Position numbers and translations under genes: made by a program
Shown: positions 15,091-22,962 of the stretch, piece by piece
Numbering within the stretch: the stretch's first letter is position 1
Layout: every line of letters starts with the position of its first letter
The notes under the pieces: generated by a model
Seen by the model: only the letters and a program-made list of their open reading frames with translations
The model's database searches: none
What the model was told of the DNA's origin: nothing
Assembly (NCBI GenBank): GCA_965119685.1
Contig: OZ221971.1
Span: forward strand, 1,922,001-1,986,000
Length of the DNA stretch: 64,000 nt
Source: Merdibacter sp965119685
GTDB taxonomy: Bacteria; Bacillota_I; Bacilli_A; Erysipelotrichales; Erysipelotrichaceae
Reading direction: 5' to 3'

Positions 15091-17172
15091 TTATTCTTCC
15101 ATTTCCGCCTTTGCTGCCGCAATCACGCGATCTGCCAAATTCGACGGTACCGGATCATAACGGTCAAAGCTTTGCGTATAGCTTCCCATGCCCTGTGTCA
15201 TCGCACGCAGATCAATCGGATAGCGCATCATCTCCGCCATCGGCACCTGTGCGCTGATGATCTGATAGCCATCGACCAGATCCATGCCCATGATGGAACC
15301 GCGGCGCTTGTTGAAATCACCGATGATCGTTCCGGTGTACTCATCCGGCACTCTGACCTCGATATTCATGATCGGCTCCAGCAAGATCGGATTACATTTT
15401 GCCATCGCATCCTTATAAGCTAAGCGAGCCGCCAGTTTAAAGGCCATCTCACTGGAATCGACGTCATGATATTTACCGTCTAACAGCGTCGCTTTCAGCT
15501 GTACCATCTTGTAACCGGCTAAATAGCCATGCTCGCAGCATTCGCGCAGTCCGCTCTCCACCGCCGGGAAATACTGGCGCGGCACGGCGCCGCCAAACAC
15601 CTTTTCCTCAAAGCGCAGCTCTTCACCGGTGCTGTCCGGTTCAAACTCCACAAAGACATGACCGAACTGACCGTGTCCGCCGGATTGCTTTTTATGACGG
15701 CCTTCCCCGATCGCTTTCTTGCGGATCGTCTCCCGGTAAGGCACTTTCGGATCTGCCAAGGTAACCTCCACCTTATATTTTGTCCGCAGCTTGGAGAGGA
15801 TGACGTCGATGTGCTGATCGCCCACGCCATACATCACCGTCTGTCTCGTCTCTTTGTTGTTGACGATATGCAGCGTCTGATCCTCTTCTTCCATCCGCTG
15901 TAATGCACTGCTCAGCTTGTCTTCGTCGTTTTTGGATTTCGGGAATACCGCCTGTGCGAACATCGGCTCACTGAAGCTGATCGGCGTTACTTTCACCGGT
16001 TTTGCCTTATCGCATAAGGTATCGTTGGTCTGTGTGTTTTGCAGCTTGACAACAGCGCCGATGTCGCCGGTAAACAGCTTACCCACTGCTGTCTGATGCT
16101 TTCCTTTGATAATGAACACGCTGGAGATTTTCTCCGGTTTTTCTTTATTGGCGTTATATACGGTAGAATCGCTGCCCAGCACGCCGGAGAGCACCTTGAC
16201 ATAAGAGATGCGTCCGACGAATGGATCGACGATCGTCTTGAATACCTGCGCGCTCAGCGATTCTTTCTCGTTGGTCTCCATCTCGATCGCTGCTCCGCTT
16301 GCATCCTCAGCCGTATAGCTGCCGCTCTCGCCGTAGGTTGGGAAGTATTTGAGAATCAAGTCCATCAAACGCTCGATGCCGATGCTCTGTAATGCGCTGC
16401 CGGAGAATACCGGAGTAATCTCGCCGTTGCGCACACCCAAACGCACGCCGCGGGTCAACTCCGCCTCGCTGAAGCTCTCACCGCTGAAGAATTTCTCCAT
16501 CAGCTCATCATCGCCCATCGCAACCGCCTCGGCAATCTGATCTTTATAGCTGTTGACGATGTCGACCATATCTTCCGGGACTGGCTGCGCCTTGTTAGGA
16601 TCGGCGAGCGGCCCTTTATAATACCACGCTTTATCACGAAGCACGTTGATGGAACCGATGATCTCATTGTTTTCGACAATCGGTACCTCAAATGGAATGA
16701 TGCTCTTGCCAAAGGTCTCGCGCAGCTGCTCATACGCCTGATCAAAGGAAGTGTGCTCCTCATCCAGCTTATTGATAAAGAAGATCGTCGGCAGCTTTTT
16801 AGCGGCTGCCCGCTCCCATGCGAGCTTCGTACCGGATTGAATGACATCCTTGGCATTGACGACAATCAAGGCGTTGTCCGCCGCCGCCAAGCCGGCTTCC
16901 GCCTCTCCGGCGAAATCGAGATAACCCGGTGTATCGATGAAATTGATCTTGCACTCTTTCCATTCGATCGGCACCAGTGAGGTGTAAACGGAAATGCCGC
17001 GGCGAATCTCCTCACTGTCATAGTCGATCAGAGAGCTGCCCTCGCTGGTCTTGCCAAAGCGATCGCTCGCTTTGGTGAAATAGAGCATCGCTTCCAACAC
17101 TGCCGTCTTGCCACTGCCGCTGTGCCCCATCACAGCGACATTACGCACTTCATGTGATAAATAGTCTCTCAT
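15091..17172 (-). CDS. EF-G2-type translation GTPase
   Basis: A 693-residue elongation factor G paralogue (EF-G2/PRK12740-like). Domain I has G1 GHSGSGKT (residues 16-23) in place of GHVDHGKT, G3 IDTPGYLDF and G4 NKLDEE; domains II-V follow, including IVDPFVGRISYVKVLSG and the C-terminal VPMAEMMRYPIDLRAMTQG. It should bind ribosomes in place of EF-G; its role is not established, with ribosome rescue or protection under stress as possibilities. It is the second gene of an operon, 12 bases after the ankyrin-repeat gene, and the operon leader carries a leader peptide plus terminator. The canonical fusA is not in this window. Confidence 0.9.
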   Translation of the reverse strand: MRDYLSHEVRNVAVMGHSGSGKTAVLEAMLYFTKASDRFGKTSEGSSLIDYDSEEIRRGISVYTSLVPIEWKECKINFIDTPGYLDFAGEAEAGLAAADNALIVVNAKDVIQSGTKLAWERAAAKKLPTIFFINKLDEEHTSFDQAYEQLRETFGKSIIPFEVPIVENNEIIGSINVLRDKAWYYKGPLADPNKAQPVPEDMVDIVNSYKDQIAEAVAMGDDELMEKFFSGESFSEAELTRGVRLGVRNGEITPVFSGSALQSIGIERLMDLILKYFPTYGESGSYTAEDASGAAIEMETNEKESLSAQVFKTIVDPFVGRISYVKVLSGVLGSDSTVYNANKEKPEKISSVFIIKGKHQTAVGKLFTGDIGAVVKLQNTQTNDTLCDKAKPVKVTPISFSEPMFAQAVFPKSKNDEDKLSSALQRMEEEDQTLHIVNNKETRQTVMYGVGDQHIDVILSKLRTKYKVEVTLADPKVPYRETIRKKAIGEGRHKKQSGGHGQFGHVFVEFEPDSTGEELRFEEKVFGGAVPRQYFPAVESGLRECCEHGYLAGYKMVQLKATLLDGKYHDVDSSEMAFKLAARLAYKDAMAKCNPILLEPIMNIEVRVPDEYTGTIIGDFNKRRGSIMGMDLVDGYQIISAQVPMAEMMRYPIDLRAMTQGMGSYTQSFDRYDPVPSNLADRVIAAAKAEMEE

Positions 17173-17184
17173 GCTTCTATCCTC

Positions 17185-17856
17185 CTATTTCAGGATCGGC
17201 TTGAGCTGATCCAAGCAATGCTCGCGTACATAGTGAATCGCCTTGTTGCCTTCCTTATCCGTCATCTCTTTATCGGCGCCATAGGAGATCAGTTCCTCCA
17301 CCAAGCTCGCATAGCCGCCGTATGCCGCACGCATCAGCGCCGTACAGCCGTTGTTGTCAAACAGGTTCACATCGGCACCCCGCTCCAGCAGCATGCGGAT
17401 AACGCCCTTTTTAAAGGCGACGCATGCTTCCATTAACGCCGTTCTGCCGGCTTCATCCTGTGCGTTGATATCCGCACCGGCATCTAACAGCACGTCGATG
17501 CAGCGCTCGCGTCCCAAGAAAGCGGCACGCATTAAAGCGGTGCGTCCCCGATCATCCTTGACGTTGACGTCAGCGCCGGCTTCGATCAGCTTTTTCAAGA
17601 TCGTGCGGTTTCCCTTCTTCGCAGCACCCATAATCGCCGTCTTTCCCTTATTGTCTACAAGATTGACATCGGCGCCGTTGTCTAACAGCACCCGTACGAT
17701 ATCCTTATAATCCCGCTTGGCCGCACGCATCAAGCCCGTACGTCCGTCTCCGTTTTGATAGTTGATGTCGCAGCCTTTCTTAATCTCTGCGCACACCGCC
17801 GCGAAATCACCGCTTGCGCAAGCATCCCAAAATACCTGATTCAATCCCTGATCCAT
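17185..17856 (-). CDS. Ankyrin-repeat protein
   Basis: A 223-residue protein made almost wholly of about six ankyrin repeats (33-residue units with the phrase GRTALMRAA...LLxxGADVN). No signal peptide. ATG at 17856 lies eight bases after AAAGGAGG; an upstream ATG would run into the terminator and is rejected. It is 12 bases from the EF-G2 gene, so the two are cotranscribed, and a protein-binding partner role (perhaps with EF-G2 or the ribosome) is inference. Its leader contains an attenuator-like structure. Confidence 0.9.
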   Translation of the reverse strand: MDQGLNQVFWDACASGDFAAVCAEIKKGCDINYQNGDGRTGLMRAAKRDYKDIVRVLLDNGADVNLVDNKGKTAIMGAAKKGNRTILKKLIEAGADVNVKDDRGRTALMRAAFLGRERCIDVLLDAGADINAQDEAGRTALMEACVAFKKGVIRMLLERGADVNLFDNNGCTALMRAAYGGYASLVEELISYGADKEMTDKEGNKAIHYVREHCLDQLKPILK

Positions 17857-17886
17857 GATAATTCCTCCTTTGCATAGTTTCAAGGC

Positions 17887-17924
17887 CAAAAAAACGGACG
17901 TAAGCAAACAATACTTACATCCGT
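17887..17924 (-). terminator. Attenuator terminator in the ankyrin/EF-G2 leader
   Basis: On the minus strand ACGGATGTAAG (17914-17924) pairs with CTTACGTCCGT (17894-17904) around a 9-base loop, followed by seven T residues. One G-U pair is included. It lies between promoter and first gene, so it can only act as a conditional terminator. The stop codon of the leader ORF lies in its first arm. Confidence 0.75.
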
Positions 17925-17998
17925 GTACTCCACGATGAAACCCCAGTCTGTGCTGGTGCTTGAGTGTGCGTCAAAACAGCTCCTTGTGTCTGATACAT
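17915..17998 (-). CDS. Leader peptide ORF of ankyrin/EF-G2 operon
   Basis: A 27-codon ORF (MYQTQGAVLTHT... ending SWSTRM) with an upstream GGGAG at 10 bases. Its TAA (17915-17917) sits inside the ascending arm of the terminator, so a ribosome that reaches the end would prevent the hairpin from forming. GAGTGTG at its ribosome binding site (plus 18005-18011) can pair with CACACTC in codons 11-13 (plus 17962-17968), which could add a second level of control. The arrangement resembles tet(M)-type attenuation (known); its function here is inferred. Confidence 0.6.
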   Translation of the reverse strand: MYQTQGAVLTHTQAPAQTGVSSWSTRM

Positions 17999-18031
17999 TG
18001 CCACCACACTCCCTTCATCTCGTATGCTTAT

Positions 18032-18059
18032 ATTTTAACTGAATTTTACAATCTTGCAA
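18032..18059 (-). promoter_or_regulatory. Promoter of the ankyrin/EF-G2 operon
   Basis: Minus strand TTGCAA (18054-18059), 16-base spacer, TAAAAT (18032-18037). Start would be near 18025, giving a leader of about 135 bases to the terminator. Confidence 0.55.
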
Positions 18060-18420
18060 GCGTTTACAGTGCATTTGTCAAATCCTGCCTCTTTTGCCAT
18101 TATATCGACCTGTTTTTCCAGATGTCTTTTCATTTATTCGATAGGAGCTATGCATTTTTACCGGTTTCTTTCCCTACTTCTCTTCTCATTCTCCCCTGCC
18201 GCCCGCTCATCCACATACGTCCCCCTTTCCCCTCACTCGACGGTATGATAAACTATATTTTAGAATAGCGCACGGTTATTCTTATTATGGCGATCTGTTG
18301 GCACAGCCTTTTCCATTTCCCCTTAGCGTCAGCGTTTAAACAAAGCATAAACGCTTGGATCACCGTAAACTCTGCCGCAATAGGCGCATACAATACATCG
18401 TACACAGAAAGGATGAAACT
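18060..18420. other. Intergenic region, no gene seen
   Basis: About 360 bases between divergent transcripts, rich in T and pyrimidine on the plus strand. Short open frames have no ribosome binding sites. It should hold the promoter of the flavin reductase gene, but I see no clear -35/-10 pair. Confidence 0.4.
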
Positions 18421-18921
18421 ATGAAAGAAATTACCGCTCAACAGCTCAATCAAAACGTCTTTGACGCCATCGGCAAGCAATGGATGCTGATCAGCGCCGC
18501 ATGGGAGGATAAAGTCAACACGATGACCGCTTCATGGGGCGGATGGGGCGTGCTGTGGAACCGTGAGGTTGCGACGATTTACATCCGGCCTCAGCGTTAT
18601 ACCAAGCAGCTGATCGATCACAGCGATACGTTTTCCCTATGCTTTTTTGAGGAAGGCTGGCGAAAACAGCTTGCTTATCTGGGACAGGTCAGCGGCAGAG
18701 ATGAGCCGAAAATCGAAAACGCCGGATTGACCGTCGTCAACGACGCCAGTGCCCCCTACTTTGCGCAGGCATCACTCGTCATTCTCTGCCGCAAGCTGTA
18801 TGCACAGCCCTTGCAGGAAGCGTGCTTCCAAGATTCTGCACTTTTGTCACAGTGCTATCCACAGCGCGATCTGCATACCATGTATATCGGAGCGATTGAG
18901 CGCATCCTCATCCGCGAATGA
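18421..18921 (+). CDS. Flavin reductase-like FMN-binding protein
   Basis: A 166-residue split-barrel protein of the flavin reductase (FMN-binding) family. The phrase MLISAAWEDKVNTMTASWGGWGVLWNR with the following TIYIRPQRYTKQLI matches the FMN-binding face. ATG at 18421 follows AAAGGATG. Members reduce flavins with NAD(P)H or serve as redox chaperones; the partner here is unknown. Single gene with its own terminator. Confidence 0.8.
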   Translation: MKEITAQQLNQNVFDAIGKQWMLISAAWEDKVNTMTASWGGWGVLWNREVATIYIRPQRYTKQLIDHSDTFSLCFFEEGWRKQLAYLGQVSGRDEPKIENAGLTVVNDASAPYFAQASLVILCRKLYAQPLQEACFQDSALLSQCYPQRDLHTMYIGAIERILIRE

Positions 18922-18933
18922 AACAAGCGGCAG

Positions 18934-18960
18934 CGTCCTTTGACAGGGCGCTTTTTTAAT
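18934..18960 (+). terminator. Terminator after flavin reductase
   Basis: AGCGTCCT pairs with AGGGCGCT (one G-U), followed by T residues. Confidence 0.7.
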
Positions 18961-19227
18961 AGTGCCGCCGGTTGACATGACAGGATTTCGATCCCCATAA
19001 TCGCCATCCTTTCTATCATCGACGCTCCTCTGATTTCATTACGGCAGCGGGAAGCGTCAGCCTCCCTGTGAACGTCAGCGCCATCTTCCCGCATGCATTC
19101 TTTGCCGTTTGTCCGCAGGAAAACAAAAAAAATCCCACCGCCGTCGGGGCGCATCAGATGCGTATCCAGACTTTGATGGGATTGCCGTCAACAGACGATC
19201 CTCTGAAGATATAAAACGGCAAAATCA
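18961..19227. other. Intergenic region with a hairpin at 19125-19185
   Basis: On the minus strand AATCCCATC ... GGTGGGATT is followed by eight T residues, a terminator-like structure with an inner GCATCTGATGC stem. It lies some 100 bases beyond the CofE-like gene's first terminator and may back it up, or end a short transcript of its own. No gene is visible. Confidence 0.4.
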
Positions 19228-19268
19228 TTTTAAAACCCGCAGACAGCACTTGCCTTTTACAGGGTTTA
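19228..19268 (-). terminator. Terminator of CofE-like gene
   Basis: Minus strand AAACCCTG ... CGGGTTTT is followed by T-rich sequence, 13 bases after the stop. Confidence 0.5.
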
Positions 19269-19280
19269 TCAAGCGAACAC

Positions 19281-20471
19281 TCAGTCGGTTAAATTATCAA
19301 AGTAACCCTGTACCAGCACGATCGGCGTTCCCTTATCGCCGGAACCGCTGGTTAAATCACACAGCGAACCGATCAAGTCGCTCAAACGGCGCGGCGTAGT
19401 TCCCTGAGACGCCATATTGCCGACAAGGTTGGCGTCCTTTTGGCGGATAGCCTCCTCAATCGCCGCTTTCAGCGCTTCTCCCTCCAGCTTTCCAAAATCA
19501 TTGTCCGCCAGATATTTCAGCTTCAGCTCATTTGGCGTTCCCTCCAAGCCTTTGGTATATGCCGGGGAAACGACTGGATCGGCAAGCTCCCAAATTTTAC
19601 CCACCGGATCACGGAAGGCGCCATCGCCATACACCATGACCTCGATATGCTTGCCCGTGCGCTGCAGCAGCCGCTGCTGGATGTCCTCCACCAGATCGAA
19701 ACACTCGTTAGGGAAGAGCTTCACGCTGTCCTCTGTCGCCTTATTGGAACCAAGCAGTCCATAACGGCTGTTATAGCCGCTGCCATCTACCGGTGCATTC
19801 AAGATGTCCTCCAAGCCGCACACTCGCTGCGCGCCCGCTGCTAACAGGATGCGCTTCGTGCGCTTGCGCGTATGAATATCGCAATGCAGCACATTTTTCG
19901 TGTAAGGCAGAATGGCTCTTGCATCGTTGGCAAACACGATCTCCGCTTCACATCCGCACGCTTTGATCAAATCGCCATAGTAGCGCACATAGTCTACGCC
20001 GGTGAACGGGTGAGGGTTCTCCCCGAATAGCTCTCGGTAACGCTCCAGCGTCAATACGTCGCTGTATGGGTTGATTCCCGCCTCATCCAGCTGATCTAAG
20101 CTAACCAGCTCGTTGCCGACCTCATCGCTGGGATAGCTCAGCATAAGCACGATTTTCTTCGCTCCTTTGGCGATTCCGCGCAGACAGATCGCAAAACGAT
20201 TGCGGCTCAAGATCGGGAAGATGACGCCGATGGTCTCTCCTCCCAGCTTCGCTTTCACATCAGCGGCGATAGCGTCGACGCTGGCATAGTTGCCCTGTGC
20301 GCGGGCGACGATCGATTCGGTAATCGCCACCACATCACGATCATGCAGGGCGAAGGATTCACTCGCTGCCGCCTCCAGCACGCTGTCGGTGACGATCTGT
20401 GCCAGATCATCTCCCTTGCGGATGATCGGCCCGCGAATTCCTCGTGATACGGTTCCAACTCTTCTTTCCAT
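19281..20471 (-). CDS. F420-0:gamma-glutamyl ligase (CofE)-like protein
   Basis: A 396-residue protein of the CofE-like superfamily. N-terminal phrases RGIRGPIIRKGDDLAQIV, DVVAITESIVARAQGNY and VIFPILSRNRFA match the ligase family that adds glutamate to F420-0; a long insert (YNPYSDVL to EIVFANDA) and a C-terminal extension set it apart. Bacillota of this type do not make F420 as far as known, so the substrate is probably another carboxylate. ATG at 20471 follows GAGGAGA at eight bases. A LysR regulator is divergently transcribed, and the 106-bp spacer likely holds its operator. Confidence 0.78.
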   Translation of the reverse strand: MERRVGTVSRGIRGPIIRKGDDLAQIVTDSVLEAAASESFALHDRDVVAITESIVARAQGNYASVDAIAADVKAKLGGETIGVIFPILSRNRFAICLRGIAKGAKKIVLMLSYPSDEVGNELVSLDQLDEAGINPYSDVLTLERYRELFGENPHPFTGVDYVRYYGDLIKACGCEAEIVFANDARAILPYTKNVLHCDIHTRKRTKRILLAAGAQRVCGLEDILNAPVDGSGYNSRYGLLGSNKATEDSVKLFPNECFDLVEDIQQRLLQRTGKHIEVMVYGDGAFRDPVGKIWELADPVVSPAYTKGLEGTPNELKLKYLADNDFGKLEGEALKAAIEEAIRQKDANLVGNMASQGTTPRRLSDLIGSLCDLTSGSGDKGTPIVLVQGYFDNLTD

Positions 20472-20577
20472 GATTGATTTCTCCTCATCTATTGACTATT
20501 TAGCCTTCCCTATTATAATACAAGTGTAAATATTAGTAAATTGAATAAATCATATGACAGTGATAAGGGGAACTAAT

Positions 20578-21489
20578 ATGAAAGTACATTTAGATCATTA
20601 CCGCATCTTTTGTGCAGCCGCACAGACACATTCCTTTTCCAAAGCGGCCGCGCAGCTCTATATCTCTCAATCTGCCGTATCACAGTGCATCTTCCAGCTG
20701 GAGAGTGATCTGGGGACACAGCTGTTTGTGCGCTCGCGCCGCGGCGTCTTTCTAACCAATGCCGGAGAGCTGTTATATCAAAAGGTTTCGCTGGGACTTT
20801 CACTCATCGAACAGGGAGAGAAGCAGCTGGATCGGCTGCTGCGCTTTGAGGAGGGCTCCTTGCGGATCGCTGCCGGAGACACCATTACCAGCCGTTATCT
20901 GCTGCCGTATTTGGAACGATTTCACCAGCTGTATCCCAACGTGCGCATCGAGATGGCAAATTCCTATTCCGGCGGGATGATTCGCCGCATCAAGCAGGGA
21001 AAGGCAGATCTGGCGTTTATCAATCTCCCCTATGTGGATGAGGAGCTGACCATCATGGAGTGCCTGCGCATACAGGACATCTTCGTCGCAGGAGCGCGCT
21101 TTGACGCCCTGCCGCTTTACACGCCAAAACAGATCGCCGCACTGCCGCTGATTCTGTTAGAGAAAAACTCCACCTCCCGCCGCAGCCTTGACCGTTATTT
21201 TGAGTCGCACCACATCGTGTTGCAGCCGCAGATCGAAATTGCCGCGCACGATTTGCTGCTGCAATTTGCTTCCATTCACTTAGGCGTCTCCTGCGTCATC
21301 CGCGAATTTTCACAGACGGAACTCAACAGCGGCCTCATAAAGGAGCTGCCGCTAGCTTCTCCCCTGCCTTTTCGAAGCATCGGCTGCGCCTATCTGCGTT
21401 CGACTCCGCTCTCTCCCAGCGCATCCGCCTTTTTAAAGCTGTTACAGACAGAGCGTGCCGATGGATCGGCGCCAGAGAAAGCAAGCTGA
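20578..21489 (+). CDS. LysR-family transcriptional regulator
   Basis: A 303-residue LTTR. The N-terminal winged helix reads DHYRIFCAAAQTHSFSKAAAQLYISQSAVSQ, followed by the linker helix and a periplasmic-binding-type effector domain (RIAAGDTITSRYLLPYLERFHQLYPNVRIE). ATG at 20578 is used, with AAGGGGA just upstream; a short N-terminal extension is open but lacks a ribosome binding site. It diverges from the CofE-like gene, the classical LTTR arrangement, and so probably controls it. Confidence 0.9.
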   Translation: MKVHLDHYRIFCAAAQTHSFSKAAAQLYISQSAVSQCIFQLESDLGTQLFVRSRRGVFLTNAGELLYQKVSLGLSLIEQGEKQLDRLLRFEEGSLRIAAGDTITSRYLLPYLERFHQLYPNVRIEMANSYSGGMIRRIKQGKADLAFINLPYVDEELTIMECLRIQDIFVAGARFDALPLYTPKQIAALPLILLEKNSTSRRSLDRYFESHHIVLQPQIEIAAHDLLLQFASIHLGVSCVIREFSQTELNSGLIKELPLASPLPFRSIGCAYLRSTPLSPSASAFLKLLQTERADGSAPEKAS

Positions 21490-21688
21490 TTCTGGCGTGC
21501 AGCTCTTCTGTTCTCTATCAGCACTGGTGTTTACCGCATTGAAGTATCTTCCTTGCGTTTGCACAGGCGATAGAAATCATCAAGTTCAAACCGTTCAAGA
21601 AGGGAATACGTGTTGAAAACACTGGACGGACACGCACTTTTTGCTTACAATGAAGATAACATACGCTGATTGGAAAAGAGGGATCGAT

Positions 21689-22462
21689 ATGCAAAAGAAA
21701 TATTTTTTCTTCGATATTGACGGTACGCTGACTGACCGCCGTACCCGCGAGGTCATCCCATCCGCTTTGCGCACCTTGAAAGCGCTGAGAGAAAACGGAC
21801 ATTTCGTAGCGATTGCGACCGGCCGGGCACACTACAAGGCGCGCGACTTCATGGAGAGCGTCGGATTGCATGACATGGTGTGCAGCGGCGGCGGTGCGCT
21901 GGTGATCGATGATCAGCTGGTAGAGAACACATCGCTGCCATTGCCTTTGGCGAAGGCGCTGCTGCATCAGGCGGAGGCGCTGGGCTATGGCATTTTGCTC
22001 ATGCTGGATGATTCCATCCGCGTATTCAGCAAAGATCGCCTTTTTATAGAACAAGTGGGCGAACGGCGCGAACCGACAGAGTACATCGTCGATCCACAGT
22101 TGGACTATGATGCGCTTTCGGCTATCTATAAGATCTATGTCTCCATCTCCCGAGAAGAGGAACCGCGGCTGACCCTAACAAATACGCTGGGACATCTGCG
22201 CTTTGTTGAAGATTATCTGATGTTTCAATATGATGCGAAGGATCAGGGAATTCTGCGCATGATGGCCTATCTAAAGGGGCCGATCGAGGATGTGGTCGTC
22301 TTTGGCGACGATCATAACGATCTCGTCATGTTTGACCCGCGCTGGACAAGCATCGCCATGGGAAACGCCTGTGATGCCCTTAAGGAAAAGGCGACTTATG
22401 TGACCGCAGCCAATGTGGAGGATGGCATTGAAAAGGCATGCCGCCATTTCGGTTGGATATAA
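21689..22462 (+). CDS. Cof-type HAD-superfamily phosphatase
   Basis: A 257-residue paralogue of the protein at 2913. HAD motif I FFDIDGTLT, motif II ATGRA and motif IV VFGDDHNDLVMF are present, with a C2 cap between. ATG at 21689 lies after AGAGGGAT; the open frame extending to 21641 is not preferred. The cap has diverged from its paralogue, so the substrates may differ. Monocistronic. Confidence 0.88.
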   Translation: MQKKYFFFDIDGTLTDRRTREVIPSALRTLKALRENGHFVAIATGRAHYKARDFMESVGLHDMVCSGGGALVIDDQLVENTSLPLPLAKALLHQAEALGYGILLMLDDSIRVFSKDRLFIEQVGERREPTEYIVDPQLDYDALSAIYKIYVSISREEEPRLTLTNTLGHLRFVEDYLMFQYDAKDQGILRMMAYLKGPIEDVVVFGDDHNDLVMFDPRWTSIAMGNACDALKEKATYVTAANVEDGIEKACRHFGWI

Positions 22463-22870
22463 CCCTCTTTTCATCCATCAATCATCTGATGATTTTTGTG
22501 AAAGAATCATACGATACACAGTTGCGGAAGAGCGCTGCGGCAAGTCCGCTTGCAGTGTAAACCGCCCTCATGATTTGTGCGAAAACCGCTGTTACGCGCA
22601 TAAACGCCGCAAATGATGAGCGATGTCAAAACAAAAAGGAATCTTACCTCGGGCATTGTGATAAGAACCTCCATAAGGGCGCTTAGGATACGGCAGTATG
22701 ACGTAAGTTCGTATTGCACACCCTTTTTCGCATGTTGTCAAAAAATAGCAAGAAACGGCACAGGGACATTTCTTAAAAAACTTTTTATCTCATCGCATCC
22801 TTTCAGGGGTGCTTTTTTTTGACCCATCGCATTGAGAATGAGTGTCTTCTGCTTTTGCCCTACCAAAAAG
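22463..22870. other. Intergenic region with a terminator-like hairpin
   Basis: About 400 bases with no convincing gene. A hairpin GCATCC-TTTCA-GGGGTGC with eight T residues (about 22796-22821) would end plus-strand transcription. A sparse ATG-led frame across 22613-22822 has no ribosome binding site. Confidence 0.45.
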
Positions 22871-22926
22871 AATAATTGAAATCGTGAATTTAACCCCTAT
22901 CTTTCAACGATCGTGCGGGCGGTAAC
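22871..22926 (-). repeat. Post-terminator repeat, copy A
   Basis: About 50 bases beginning ATTGAAATCGTG and ending CTTTCAACGATCGTGCGGGC on the plus strand. A related sequence lies at 49087-49138. In both cases the repeat follows the transcription terminator of a glycolytic gene (enolase, pgi) on the minus strand. Confidence 0.55.
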
Positions 22927-22954
22927 AAAAAAGCCGCAGGTGTCCCTGCGGCTG
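22926..22954 (-). terminator. Terminator of enolase gene
   Basis: AGCCGCAGG pairs perfectly with CCTGCGGCT (22932-22940 with 22945-22953), followed on the minus strand by T residues. Confidence 0.85.
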
Positions 22955-22962
22955 TCGCCCGC

